From contig NZ_MDEC01000022.1 of assembly GCF_002939785.1 (NCBI RefSeq), forward strand, positions 1-64,000: a DNA stretch of 64,000 bases. Reading direction: 5' to 3'. Positions 45,444 to 58,893 of the stretch are shown here, piece after piece. The notes beneath the pieces were generated by a model. That model searched no databases, was not told where the DNA came from, and was given only the letters and a program-made list of their open reading frames with translations. The translations under genes and the position numbers were made by a program. The DNA is from Xanthomonas codiaei. Lineage in GTDB: Bacteria > Pseudomonadota > Gammaproteobacteria > Xanthomonadales > Xanthomonadaceae. Each line of letters starts with the position of its first letter. Position 1 is the first letter of the stretch.

Positions 45444-45447
<4 letters not shown>
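44314..45447 (+). CDS. RND efflux periplasmic adaptor (MFP) lipoprotein
   Basis: 377 residues. Lipoprotein signal LLMTTSLVLGGC (Cys~29). Membrane-fusion architecture: lipoyl half (VAKTSGVALAVMVEEGQKVSAGQALVRLD), a hairpin of about 60 residues (SEAQLRKLENSYRRATQLVRQQLVS), the second lipoyl half (ATVQAPISGVIASRSIKTGNFV) and the beta-barrel domain. It bridges the RND permeases and an outer-membrane channel. AGGA lies before the ATG. Its stop overlaps the next start (ATGA). Confidence 0.92.
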
Positions 45448-48949
<3,502 letters not shown>

Positions 48950-48953
<4 letters not shown>

Positions 48954-51900
48954 GCGTTGCCGCCTTCAGTATCCGTCGCCCGGTCACCACCATCATGTGC
49001 TTCGTCTCGCTGGTGGTGGTGGGGCTGATCGCCGCGTTCCGGCTGCCGCTGGAGGCGCTGCCGGACATCTCTGCGCCGTTCCTGTTCGTGCAGTTGCCGT
49101 ACACCGGCTCCACTCCGGACGAGGTGGAGCGCAACCTGGTACGGCCGGCCGAAGAAGCCTTGGCCACGATGACCGGCATCAAGCGCATGCGCTCTACCGC
49201 CACCGCCGACGGCGCCAACATCTTCATCGAGTTCAGCGACTGGGACCGCGACATCGCCATCGCCGCATCGGACGCACGCGAGCGGCTGGACGCCATCCGC
49301 GACGACCTGCCGGACGATCTGCAGCGCTTCCATATCTTCAAGTGGTCCAGCAGCGACGAGCCGGTGCTCAAGGTGCGCCTGGCCAGCCAGACCGACCTGA
49401 CCGGCGCTTACGACATGCTCGACCGCGAGTTCAAGCGGCGCATCGAGCGCATTCCCGGCGTGGCCAAGGTGGAGATTTCTGGCGCACCGCCAAACGAGGT
49501 GGAGATCGCGATCGCGCCGGACCGGCTCACCGCGCACGACCTCAGCCTCAACGACTTGAGCGAGCGCCTGGGCAAGCTCAATTTCTCGGTGTCGGCCGGG
49601 CAGATCGACGACAACGGCCAGCGCATCCGCGTGCAGCCGATCGGCGAGCTGCGCGATCTGCAGGAACTGCGCGAGTTGGTACTCAATGCCAAGGGCCTGC
49701 GCCTGGGTGATATCGCGCAGGTGCGCCTGAAGCCCACGCGCATGAACTACGGGCGGCGGCTGGATGGGCGCCCCGCGATCGGCCTGGATATCTACAAGGA
49801 ACGCAGCGCCAATCTGGTGGAAGTCTCGCGGCTGGCCTTGAAGGAAGTCGAAGACATCCGCGCGGAACCGGCGATGCGCGACGTGCAGATCAAGGTGATC
49901 GACAACCAGGGCAAGGCGGTGACCTCGTCGCTGGCCGAACTGGCCGAGGCCGGCGCGGTCGGCCTGTTGCTGTCGATCACGGTGCTGTTCTTCTTCCTGC
50001 GGCACTGGCCCTCGACCCTGATGGTCACGCTGGCGATTCCGATCTGCTTTGCGATCACCCTGGGCTTCATGTACTTCGTCGGGGTCACGCTCAACATCCT
50101 GACCATGATGGGGCTGCTGCTGGCGGTGGGCATGCTGGTGGACAACGCGGTGGTGGTGGTGGAGAGCATCTACCAGGAACGCGAGCGCCTGCCGGGCCAG
50201 CCGCAGCTGGCGGCCTTGCTGGGCACGCGCAGCGTGGCGATCGCGCTCAGCGCCGGCACCCTGTGCCACTGCATCGTGTTCGTGCCGAATCTGTTCGGCG
50301 AGACCAACAACATCAGCATTTTCATGGCGCAGATCGCGATCACCATTTCGGTGTCGCTGTTGGCCTCGTGGTTGGTGGCGATCAGCCTGATCCCGATGTT
50401 GTCGGCGCGCATGAAGACGCCGCCGATGGTGACCTCCGAGCGCGGCGTCATCGCCAGGCTGCAGCGGCGCTATGCACGCATCCTGGCGTGGACGCTGGCG
50501 CACCGCGGCTGGAGCGTCACCGGCATCATCCTGATCAGCGTCATCAGCCTGGTGCCGATGAAGCTGACCAAGGTGGACATGTTCGGCGGCGATGGAGGCA
50601 ACGAGGCCTTCATCCAGTACCAGTGGAAGGGCTCGTACACGCGCGAGCAGCTGGGCGAGGAGATCGGCCGTGTGGAGAATTACCTCGAAGCCAATCGTGC
50701 CAAGTACCACATCACCCAGATCTATTCGTGGTTCAGCGAGGTGGAAGGCAGCAATACGGTGGTGACCTTCGACGCAAGCAAGGTGAAGGATCTGCCTCCG
50801 CTGCTGGAGAAGATTCGCAAGGAACTGCCGCGCTCGGCGCGCGCCGACTACAGCATCGGCAACCAGGGCGATGGCGGCAACGGCAACCAGGGGGTGCAGG
50901 TGCAATTGGTCGGCGATTCGACCGAGGCGCTGAAGTCGCTGGCCGACGATGTGGTGCCGTTGCTGGCGCAGCGCAAGGAACTGCGCGACGTGCACGTGGA
51001 TACCGGCGACCGCACCAGCGAACTGGCGATCCGCGTCGACCGCGAACGCGCCGCGGCGTTCGGCTTCAGCGCCGAGCAGGTGGCCAGTTTCGTGGGCCTG
51101 GCGCTGCGCGGCACGCCGCTGCGCGAGTTCCGGCGTGGCGACAACGAGGTGCCGGTGTGGGTGCGTTTTGCCGGCGCCGAGCAGAGCAAGCCGGAAGACC
51201 TGGCGGGCTTCACCGTGCGCACCAAGGACGGCCGCAGCGTGCCGTTGCTGAGCCTGGTGGACGTGCAGATCCGGCCCGCCGCCACCCAGATCGGCCGCAC
51301 CAACCGCCAGACCACGCTGACCATCAAGGCCAACCTGGCCGAAAAGGTCACCATGCCGGAAGCGCGCGCGGCGATGGAAAAGCCGCTCAAGGCGATGAGC
51401 TTCCCGGCCGGCTACAGCTATACCTTCGACGGCGGCGACTATCAGGACGACGGCGAGGCGATGGGCCAGATGGTGTTCAACCTGGTGATCGCGCTGGTGA
51501 TGATCTACGTGGTGATGGCGGCGGTGTTCGAGTCGCTGCTGTTCCCGGCGGCGATCATGAGCGGCGTGCTGTTCTCGATCTTCGGGGTGTTCTGGCTGTT
51601 CTGGATCACCGGCACCTCGTTCGGGATCATGTCCTTCATCGGCATCCTGGTGTTGATGGGCGTGGTGGTGAACAACGGCATCGTGATGATCGAGCACATC
51701 AACAACCTGCGCCGCCGCGGCATGGGCCGCACCCAGGCGCTGGTGGAAGGCTCGCGCGAGCGGTTGCGGCCGATCATGATGACGATGGGTACCGCCATCC
51801 TGGCGATGGTGCCGATCTCGCTGACCAGCACCACCATGTTCAGCGACGGCCCGCCGTACTTCCCGATGGCCCGTGCCATCGCCGGTGGCCTGGCGTTTTC

Positions 51901-52036
51901 CACCGTGGTGAGCCTGCTGTTCTTGCCCACCATCTACGCCATTCTCGATGACATGAGCAACGGCGCCGCTGCGCTGGTGCGACGTGCGCGTGGTGTGCCG
52001 AAGGCACTGCCTGCGAACGCCGCGTTGGAGTCTTGA
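48950..52036 (+). CDS. RND efflux permease 2 (HAE1 family, altered relay)
   Basis: 1028 residues, normal HAE1 size. TM4 reads LVDNAVVV (Asp-Asn instead of Asp-Asp) and TM10 reads VVNNGIVM (no Lys). Such D-N/N-N forms are found in a recognised branch of HAE1 pumps, so it is not a broken gene, but it differs from permease 1 at both relay positions. It overlaps permease 1 by four bases (ATGA). The adaptor-permease-permease order recalls MdtABC/MuxABC, where two different permeases assemble into one trimer. No outer-membrane factor gene is in the operon. Confidence 0.92.
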
Positions 52037-52497
52037 AATCAACCGTGCTGAAGTATTGAACGACGTGAGGCGGCTGAAGCCCCTCTCCCGTCGGGAGAGG
52101 GGTTGGGGTGAGGGTGCGGTTTCCCGGTTCGTGCCAAGCATGCGGCTGTCAGACACTGACTTCGGCAGCAGGCGGCAGCGCGGCCGGGCATCGGCTTTTC
52201 GGCGCGGCAGACATCCTGTCTGACGCGCCGTCGCGGCACATCCTTGTGCCGCTCTCCGCCAATCCCCAGCCACGCTGCCGCCTCGGTTTGTCATTGCCAT
52301 GGCTTCTGACAACAACAGTCGCGTGGCCAGCGATGCTTCGAAAGGTCCCTGTCAGCCTACGATCGAGCACTGGGGTAGGCGTTGCTACGCAGGAATACCT
52401 GATCCACAACCCTTGTTGAGACGATCAACACGTCCTTTCCGGCGCGCAGATCCAGACAAGCACGGTCATCAAGTCGTCCGACGAAGCGCCCAGCACA
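52037..52497. other. Intergenic region between the RND operon and eda
   Basis: About 460 bases between convergent genes with no gene. It holds one repeat hairpin at 52080-52104. The ORFs seen here run through the repeat. Confidence 0.5.
52080..52118. repeat. Single hairpin repeat of the CTCTCCCG-CGGGAGAG type
   Basis: CCCCTCTCCCG-T-CGGGAGAGGGG followed by TTGGGGTGAGGGT. Related in form, not identical, to the triplicated unit at 19139. It lies 40 bases after the permease stop and could act as a transcript-end hairpin. Confidence 0.75.
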
Positions 52498-53157
52498 TCA
52501 GCCAGCCCGCACCTGCCGCACGATCGCCGCGGCCTTGGCCGAGCTGTCCTTGACCTTGTCCCACTGGCCCTGGGCCAACCACTCCTTGGGCACCATCCAC
52601 GAACCGCCGATGCAGACCACATTCGGCTGCGACAGAAACTCGGCCGCGTTGGCTTCGCTGATGCCGCCGGTGGGGCACAGCTTGAGCTCGGACAGCGGGC
52701 CGGCCAGGCCCTTGAGCATCTGCAGGCCGCCCACCGCAGTGGCCGGGAACAGCTTGCATACGCGGAAACCCAGGCCCATCAGGGTCAGCAGCTCGGTCGG
52801 CGTGGCGGCACCGGGCACCGCCGGGATCGGCGCATCGGCCAGCAGGCGCGCCAGCGGGGCCGGCGTGCCGGGAGTCACCAGGAAGTCCGCACCGGCATCC
52901 ACCGACTGCCGCAGCTGCAGTTCGCTCAACACCGTACCGGCGCCGATCACGATATTGGGCAGTTCGCGCTTGAGCATGGCCAGCGCATCGATCGCCACCG
53001 GCGTGCGCAGGGTCAGCTCGATGGCGGGCAGGCCGCCTTCCAGCAGCGCGTCGGCGACGCGGCGTGCCTGGTCCAGCGTATCGACGGTGACCACCGGCAG
53101 GATGCCGGCGTCGCGCAGCAGCTGTTCGGCGGTGTTCTGGGTCTGGGCAATCGTCAT
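52498..53157 (-). CDS. eda: 2-dehydro-3-deoxyphosphogluconate (KDPG) aldolase
   Basis: 219 residues. Splits KDPG into pyruvate and glyceraldehyde-3-phosphate, the last step of the Entner-Doudoroff pathway. The catalytic Glu is in GGLPAIELTLRTP and the Schiff-base Lys in RVCKLFPATAVGG; the phosphate loop is TGGISEANAAEFL. GGAG six bases upstream supports the ATG. It is last in the ED block, 51 bases after edd. Confidence 0.96.
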   Translation of the reverse strand: MTIAQTQNTAEQLLRDAGILPVVTVDTLDQARRVADALLEGGLPAIELTLRTPVAIDALAMLKRELPNIVIGAGTVLSELQLRQSVDAGADFLVTPGTPAPLARLLADAPIPAVPGAATPTELLTLMGLGFRVCKLFPATAVGGLQMLKGLAGPLSELKLCPTGGISEANAAEFLSQPNVVCIGGSWMVPKEWLAQGQWDKVKDSSAKAAAIVRQVRAG

Positions 53158-53208
53158 TGCAACTCCATTAGACGGCGGCCGCCAAAGCGGCCGCGCAGAG
53201 GGAAGGGG

Positions 53209-55125
53209 TCAGGCGTCCTTGGACTCGTGCGGTGCAGCGGCGGCAGCGGCATCGGCGCCCAGTTCGTATTCGGCGTCGTAGCTCCACAACGCGCCATCCG
53301 GATGGGTCGGGCCGCAGGAAATGGAGATCGCGCCCTGGTCGGCCGGGCCGACCACCTGACGGTTGATGCCGAACAGGTTGCGGCCCAGATCGTTGCCGGC
53401 CACCGCGGTGTTGGGCGCCACCTCGCGCGAGGCCCATTCTTCGGCCGACACCAGCACTTCCAGGGTGCCGGCTTCGCCGTCCAGGCGCACGATGTCGCCT
53501 TCGCGCACGCGCCCGATCGGGCCACCACGTGCGGCCTCGGGGGTCAGGTGAATGGCCGCCGGGAACTTGCCGGAGGCACCGGACAGGCGGCCGTCGGTCA
53601 CCAGCGCCACGCGTCGGCCCTGGTTCTGCAGCAGGCCCAGCAACGGCGCCATCGAATGCAGCTCCGGCATGCCGTTCGCCCGCGGGCCCTGGTAGCGCAG
53701 CACCACCACGAAGTCGTGCGGCAGCACGCCGGCGGCATGCAGCTTGTTGAGCACCTGCGGGGTGTCGATCACCACGGCAGGTGCCTCGATCTTGCGGTGC
53801 TGCGGCTTCACCGCCGACAGCTTGATCAGCGAGCGGCCCAGGTTGCCGCGCAACAGTCGCAGGCCGCCCTGCGATTCGAACGCATCGCTGACCGGGCGCG
53901 CGACGCTGTCGTCGGCGGTGGTCGCAGTGCCGGGCACGTATACGACCTTGCCGTCCTGCAGGCGCGGCTCGTTGACATAGATGCGCATGCCACCCTCGAC
54001 CACGGTGGGCAGGTCGTCGTGCATGTAGCCGGCATCCATCAGTTCGCGGAACACGAACGCGGTGCCGCCGGCGGCCTGGAAGCGGTTTACGTCGGCTTCG
54101 CCGTTGGGGTAGACGCGGGTCAGCAGCGGCACGGTCTGCGAGATCAGGTCCATGTCGTCCCAGGTCAGCACGATGCCGGCCGCACGCGCCACCGCGATCC
54201 AGTGGATGGTGTGGTTGGTCGAGCCGCCGGTGGCCATCAGCGCGACCACCGCGTTGACGATGGCGCGTTCGTCGATCAGGCGGCCGAACGGGCGGAAGTC
54301 CTGGCCCAATGCCGAGATCGCCAACGCGCGCGCGGTGCCCTCGCGGGTCAGCGCATCGCGTAGCGGCTGTTCCGGATTGACGAACGAGGCGCCGGGCAGC
54401 TGCACGCCCATCGCTTCGAGCAAGACCTGGTTGGAATTGGCGGTGCCGTAGAAGGTGCAGGTGCCGGGCGAGTGGTAGGACGCCGATTCGGCTTCCAGCA
54501 GCTCGGCGCGGGTGGCTTCGCCGGCCGCATAGCGCTCGCGCACCTCGGCCTTCTGCTTGTTCGGAATACCGGGCGTCATCGGGCCGGCCGGCATGAAGAT
54601 CGCCGGCAGGTGCCCGAATGCCAGCGCGCCGATCAGCAGGCCCGGCACGATCTTGTCGCATACGCCCAGGTACACCACGCTGTCGAACATGTCGTGGCTC
54701 AGGCCGATCGCGGCAGCTTGGGCGATGTTGTCGCGCGAGAACAGCGACAGCTCCATGCCGGCGCGGCCCTGGGTGACGCCGTCGCACATCGCCGGCACCC
54801 CGCCGGCCACCTGCGCGGTGGCGCCGAGCGCGCGCGCGGTGTCGCGGATCAGCTGCGGGTAATGCTCGAACGGCTGGTGCGCCGACAGCATGTCGTTGTA
54901 GGCGGTGATGATGCCCAGGTTGGGCGTGGCCGCGCCGCGCAGACGCGATTTGTCGGTGGGCTCGGAGGCCGCAAAACCATGCGCGAGATTGCCGCAGCTC
55001 AACCGGCTACGGAATGGACCCTCACGCAGGGCGGCCTCGATGCCGGCCAGATAGGCCGCACGCGAAGGCGCGCTGCGCTTGCGGATGCGGTCGGTGACAG
55101 CTTGGATGTTCGGATGCAGGCTCAT
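53209..55125 (-). CDS. edd: 6-phosphogluconate dehydratase
   Basis: 638 residues, an IlvD/Edd-family [4Fe-4S] dehydratase. Converts 6-phosphogluconate to KDPG. Conserved segments: [49 protein letters not shown] with Cys for the cluster, [15 protein letters not shown] with the second Cys, [11 protein letters not shown] with the third, [29 protein letters not shown]. It stands between pgl (197-base gap) and eda (51-base gap). No strong ribosome-binding site at the ATG. Confidence 0.96.
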   Translation of the reverse strand: MSLHPNIQAVTDRIRKRSAPSRAAYLAGIEAALREGPFRSRLSCGNLAHGFAASEPTDKSRLRGAATPNLGIITAYNDMLSAHQPFEHYPQLIRDTARALGATAQVAGGVPAMCDGVTQGRAGMELSLFSRDNIAQAAAIGLSHDMFDSVVYLGVCDKIVPGLLIGALAFGHLPAIFMPAGPMTPGIPNKQKAEVRERYAAGEATRAELLEAESASYHSPGTCTFYGTANSNQVLLEAMGVQLPGASFVNPEQPLRDALTREGTARALAISALGQDFRPFGRLIDERAIVNAVVALMATGGSTNHTIHWIAVARAAGIVLTWDDMDLISQTVPLLTRVYPNGEADVNRFQAAGGTAFVFRELMDAGYMHDDLPTVVEGGMRIYVNEPRLQDGKVVYVPGTATTADDSVARPVSDAFESQGGLRLLRGNLGRSLIKLSAVKPQHRKIEAPAVVIDTPQVLNKLHAAGVLPHDFVVVLRYQGPRANGMPELHSMAPLLGLLQNQGRRVALVTDGRLSGASGKFPAAIHLTPEAARGGPIGRVREGDIVRLDGEAGTLEVLVSAEEWASREVAPNTAVAGNDLGRNLFGINRQVVGPADQGAISISCGPTHPDGALWSYDAEYELGADAAAAAAPHESKDA

Positions 55126-55322
55126 TGGCTACCGGCTATGAGAAACGGGGGGGTGTGGTGCGTGGACGTGGAATTCTGCAGGTCTGCGCGGCGGCTGGAA
55201 CGGGCATGGGGTCACCGAAGCGGCATGCGCCTACCCACAATTCTGCGCGCGCCCTGCAGCGTGCTGGCTGCTGCAGGAGGGCGCCATCGCGGGCATGCCG
55301 TAGCGTGCAACCGCGCGACGCA

Positions 55323-56042
55323 TCAAGCGCACCAGTGCACACGCAGCTTGGGGCCCGGCTGCTGCAAGGCCACGCGGATCGGGTACTGGCTGATGTCGTC
55401 GCCGGCCAGCGCCGCGGCCAGCACGTCGAGCTTCTGCTTGCCGCGCAACAGCAACAGCCGGCTGGGGATCGGCGCCAGCCCCGCCGGGGTCAGGGTGATG
55501 CGCAGCGGCCATTGATTGGCGCCCGGACAACCGGTGGCATCCAGGGACGCGTACGGCTGCGGGCTGGCGAGCGCTTTCGGCAGCTCGGTCGAGCCGGGGA
55601 ACAGCGAGGCGGTGTGGCCGTCGCCGCCCATGCCCAGCACCGCCAGGCAGGCCGGTTCGGCGTGGGTGGCCTGCAGGTTCGCGGTGTGCACGCATTCGGG
55701 CAGTTGCTTGCCCGGGCGAACCAGCGGGATGAAGGTGGCTGCCGGCGCATGGGCCAGGAAGCTGTGCTTCACCAGCCAGGCATTGCTGTCCTTGTCCTGC
55801 GGCGAGAGCCAGCGCTCATCGACCAGGCCCACCTCCACCCGCGACCAATCCAGCGGACGATGCGCCAGCGATTCGTAGACCGGCGCAGGCGTGGTGCCGC
55901 CGGAGAGCAGCATGCGCGCCTGGCCGCGGCGCGAGATCTCCCGTTCCAGCAGCTCGGCCATTTCGCTGGCCACCGCTTCGGTCCATTCGGCCGGGTCCTC
56001 GTAGCGCACCAGGGTGATGCGCGGGTCGTCCTGCGGGCTCAT
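55323..56042 (-). CDS. pgl: 6-phosphogluconolactonase
   Basis: 239 residues. Hydrolyses 6-phosphogluconolactone to 6-phosphogluconate. Conserved DevB/Pgl motifs: LSGGTTPAPVYESLA, VGLVDERWL and VLGMGGDGHTASLFPGS with the catalytic His. AGGAGA six bases upstream supports the start at 56042, which overlaps the glk stop by four bases. Confidence 0.95.
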   Translation of the reverse strand: MSPQDDPRITLVRYEDPAEWTEAVASEMAELLEREISRRGQARMLLSGGTTPAPVYESLAHRPLDWSRVEVGLVDERWLSPQDKDSNAWLVKHSFLAHAPAATFIPLVRPGKQLPECVHTANLQATHAEPACLAVLGMGGDGHTASLFPGSTELPKALASPQPYASLDATGCPGANQWPLRITLTPAGLAPIPSRLLLLRGKQKLDVLAAALAGDDISQYPIRVALQQPGPKLRVHWCA

Positions 56043-57046
56043 CGTTGTTCTCCTGGATGCTGCCGTTCGGCATCCACGGCATACGCCGCGGCGCCCAGCA
56101 GGCCGGCGTGGGGGTGCATGACCGCCAGCGAGGGCACCTTGGACATGATCGCGGAGAACCGGCCCTTGTGCTCGAAGCGCTGGCGAAAGCCGGAATGCTG
56201 CAACGAATCCAGCACCTTGGGGACCAGTCCGCCAGTCAGGAAGACACCGTCCCACGCACCCTGCATCAGCACCATGTCGCCGGCGATGGCACCGAAGATG
56301 GCGCAGAACAGATCGATGGTGCGCGACGAGCGCGGGTCGCCGGCGGCGGCGCGGGCGGTGATGTCCTTGGGCTGCAGCGGGCCCGGGTCGACCCCGGCAA
56401 TCTCGCTCAACGCGCGATGGATGTTCACCAAGCCCGGGCCGCAGATCAGCCGCTCGTTGGAGACCCGGCCGAACTGCTCGGAAAGGATTTCCAGGATCCG
56501 GATTTCTTCCGGCGTGCCCGGTGGGAAGCTGACATGGCCGCCTTCGGTTTCCAGCGGAAAACAGCGCCCGTTGCGGATGATCAGGCCACCGACGCCCAGC
56601 CCGGTGCCCGGGCCGATCACGCCGTAGTTGCGCGGCTGATCGATCGGCGCCGGCCGCCAGCTGGCGCCACCGACCTGCACCACGTCCTGCGGGCGCAGCA
56701 GGCTGATGGCCATGGCCTGCGCGGCGAAATCGTTGATCAGGTGCAAGGTGCTGAAACCGAGCATGCTGGCGGTGCGCGTGCGCGAGATCACCCAGGGGTG
56801 GTTGGTGATGCGCGCCTCGTCGCCATCCACGCGCCCGGCCACCGCGAACACGCCCTTGGTGGCCTGCACGCCGATCTGGTCGAGGTAGTAGCGCGCCGCT
56901 TCACCGAGCGATGCGAACTCCACAACCGCGAATTCGCGCGAGGTGTCGTCCAGCAACGGTACCGAGGCATCGACATCGGCCAGCGCGAAGCGCGCATTGG
57001 TTCCGCCGATATCGGCAACCAGCACCGGCTTGGAAGGAGCGGTCAT
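56039..57046 (-). CDS. glk: Glucokinase
   Basis: 335 residues. Phosphorylates glucose with ATP. Bacterial Glk (ROK-unrelated) form: ADIGGTNARFALAD at the N-terminus (phosphate loop), the glucose-binding HLINDFAAQA with the catalytic Asp, GPGTGLGVGGLI, LETEGGHVSFPP and the C-terminal GVFLTGGLVPKVLDSL. Flanked by four-base overlaps with zwf and pgl, so the three form one translation-coupled unit. Confidence 0.95.
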   Translation of the reverse strand: MTAPSKPVLVADIGGTNARFALADVDASVPLLDDTSREFAVVEFASLGEAARYYLDQIGVQATKGVFAVAGRVDGDEARITNHPWVISRTRTASMLGFSTLHLINDFAAQAMAISLLRPQDVVQVGGASWRPAPIDQPRNYGVIGPGTGLGVGGLIIRNGRCFPLETEGGHVSFPPGTPEEIRILEILSEQFGRVSNERLICGPGLVNIHRALSEIAGVDPGPLQPKDITARAAAGDPRSSRTIDLFCAIFGAIAGDMVLMQGAWDGVFLTGGLVPKVLDSLQHSGFRQRFEHKGRFSAIMSKVPSLAVMHPHAGLLGAAAYAVDAERQHPGEQR

Positions 57047-58500
57047 GCGTTGTTTCCCTGTGCATCGGTGGCGGGGGGCAGGAACGGTGCGGCGGTGTCC
57101 GGGCCCCAGCTGCCGGCCGGGTAGGGCTGCAGCGGAAGCTGGGCCGCGGCCCAGGCATCGCTGACGCTGTCGATCCAGGCCCAGGCGGCCTTGACCTCGT
57201 CGTCGCGCACGAACAATGCCGGGTTGCCGTTGAAGGCATCGACGAACAGGCGCTCGTAGGCGATACGGCGGTGCAGGCCGGTGGGCACCGACAATTCCAG
57301 TTCCAGCGGCTGCAGCTCGATCGCGCCCCATTCCGGGCCGGCCAGGCTGCTCATCAGGCCCAGCTCGATGTTTTCCTGCGGCTGCAACTGGAAGGTGAGG
57401 CGGTTGGGCACTGCGTTCTGCCGGTCGGGACGCTCGAACAGCCAATGCGTCACCGGCTTGAGCGTCACCACGATGCGGGTGGAGCGCTCGGCCAGGCGCT
57501 TGCCGGTGCACAGGTGGAATGGCACCCCGGTCCAGCGCCAGTTGTCGATATGCGCGGTCACCGCGACAAAGGTTTCCACCTCGCTGCCTTCCGGCGGGTG
57601 GTAGGCCTGCGCGGGCTGGCCGTTGATGGTGCCGGCGGTGTAGCGGCCGCGCACGCTGTCATGGGCGGCATGCTCGGCGGTCATCGGGCGCAGCGCGCGC
57701 AGTACCTTGACCTTCTCGTCGCGGATGCGGTCGGCTTCCAGCGAGGCCGGCGGCTCCATCGCCACCAGGCAGAGCAGCTGCAGGATATGGCTCTGCACCA
57801 TGTCGCGCAGCGCGCCGGAGCGGGCGTAGTAGGCGTCGCGCCCGTCCACGCCTTCGCTTTCGGCCACCAGGATCTGCACCGATTCGATATAGGTACGGTT
57901 CCAGACCGCCTCGAGCAGGGTATTGCCGAAGCGCAGCGCCACCAGGTTCTGTACCGCCGCCTTGCCCAGGTAATGGTCCAGGCGGAACACGCGGTCTTCG
58001 TCGATCAGCGCGCCGATCGACTGCAGGATCTCGCGGGCGCTGTCCGAGTCGTGGCCGATCGGTTTTTCCAGCATCAGCCGGTGTGGCGCGGCCAGCGCGC
58101 CCCCCAGGGCCAGGCCCTGGCAGGTGCTGATGTACAGGCCAGGCGGAATCGCCAGGTAGCTCACGATGCGGCGGCTTGCCAGCTCGCGGACCGCATCGGC
58201 CACCGACTCGGCATTGCGCAGGTCCACCGAACGGTAATCGATCCGCTGCAACAGCGCGGCGATCTGCTCGGGCGTGGCGATCGGCAGCGCTTCGGTCAGT
58301 CGCGGGCGCAACACCTCGCGGAACGCCTCGGTGTCGTGCGGCGACAACGCCAGCGCACGCACGCGGAAGTCCTCCGGCAACAGGCCATCGACGAACAGCC
58401 GCAGCAGGGAAGGAAACAGGTAGCGCTGGGCGAGATCGCCGGTGGCGCCGAACAGGATCAGGGTGTTGTGCATGGATCGCGTTTCGGATTCTGGGGACAT
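57043..58500 (-). CDS. zwf: Glucose-6-phosphate 1-dehydrogenase
   Basis: About 477-486 residues. Oxidises glucose-6-phosphate to 6-phosphogluconolactone with NADP+, the entry to the ED pathway. The nucleotide loop is GATGDLAQRYLFPSL; the active site is RLDHYLGKAAVQNL with the catalytic His; the substrate-binding LEKPIGHDSDSA is also present. Two starts are possible: MSPESETRS... at 58500 or MHNTLILFG at 58473; neither has a strong ribosome-binding site, and the second matches other family N-termini better. It is first in the ED operon, facing the LacI-type operator region. Confidence 0.94.
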   Translation of the reverse strand: MSPESETRSMHNTLILFGATGDLAQRYLFPSLLRLFVDGLLPEDFRVRALALSPHDTEAFREVLRPRLTEALPIATPEQIAALLQRIDYRSVDLRNAESVADAVRELASRRIVSYLAIPPGLYISTCQGLALGGALAAPHRLMLEKPIGHDSDSAREILQSIGALIDEDRVFRLDHYLGKAAVQNLVALRFGNTLLEAVWNRTYIESVQILVAESEGVDGRDAYYARSGALRDMVQSHILQLLCLVAMEPPASLEADRIRDEKVKVLRALRPMTAEHAAHDSVRGRYTAGTINGQPAQAYHPPEGSEVETFVAVTAHIDNWRWTGVPFHLCTGKRLAERSTRIVVTLKPVTHWLFERPDRQNAVPNRLTFQLQPQENIELGLMSSLAGPEWGAIELQPLELELSVPTGLHRRIAYERLFVDAFNGNPALFVRDDEVKAAWAWIDSVSDAWAAAQLPLQPYPAGSWGPDTAAPFLPPATDAQGNNA

Positions 58501-58893
58501 CGTTATCAGCGGCTTGGCGGAAAGGCGCCGGGGTGCCGGCGGTCGGTACGTCTGTTCCTGAGCGACACTTGCGTGCCCGCAGCGGGGGATGGACGCTGAC
58601 GCCCAATCCCCGATTGTTGCAGCAACTGGCGGCGAGCGGTTAGCGCATCGGCGGCATAGCTGCCCCTGCGTGGCGGAATGACCGGCTCTGCATGACAGCT
58701 GACACCGCGTGAAACAACGGCGTGGGTCGGTTGCGGCATGATTCCTCCCGAGATCGATGTTGCCATGTGAAAACGATTACATGTCAGAATAAACCAATGC
58801 ATTCGTTTGCAGGAACATTCCGTGCGAATGAGTCGGTCGTCATTGTCATCGGGAGGGCCGAGGGCAGGGCGCATACACAGTTGAGGCCGAACG
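58501..58893. other. Divergent control region between zwf and the ABC ATPase
   Basis: About 390 bases without a gene, holding the LacI-type operator at 58768-58781 and presumably both promoters. Confidence 0.6.
58768..58781. promoter_or_regulatory. LacI-family-type operator TGAAAACGATTACA
   Basis: Matches the half-site pattern TGnAAnCG-CGnTTnCA (central CG shared) that many LacI/GalR-family regulators recognise. It lies 113 bases upstream of the ABC ATPase and ~270 bases upstream of zwf. No LacI-family gene is in the window, so the binding protein is unidentified. Confidence 0.55.
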
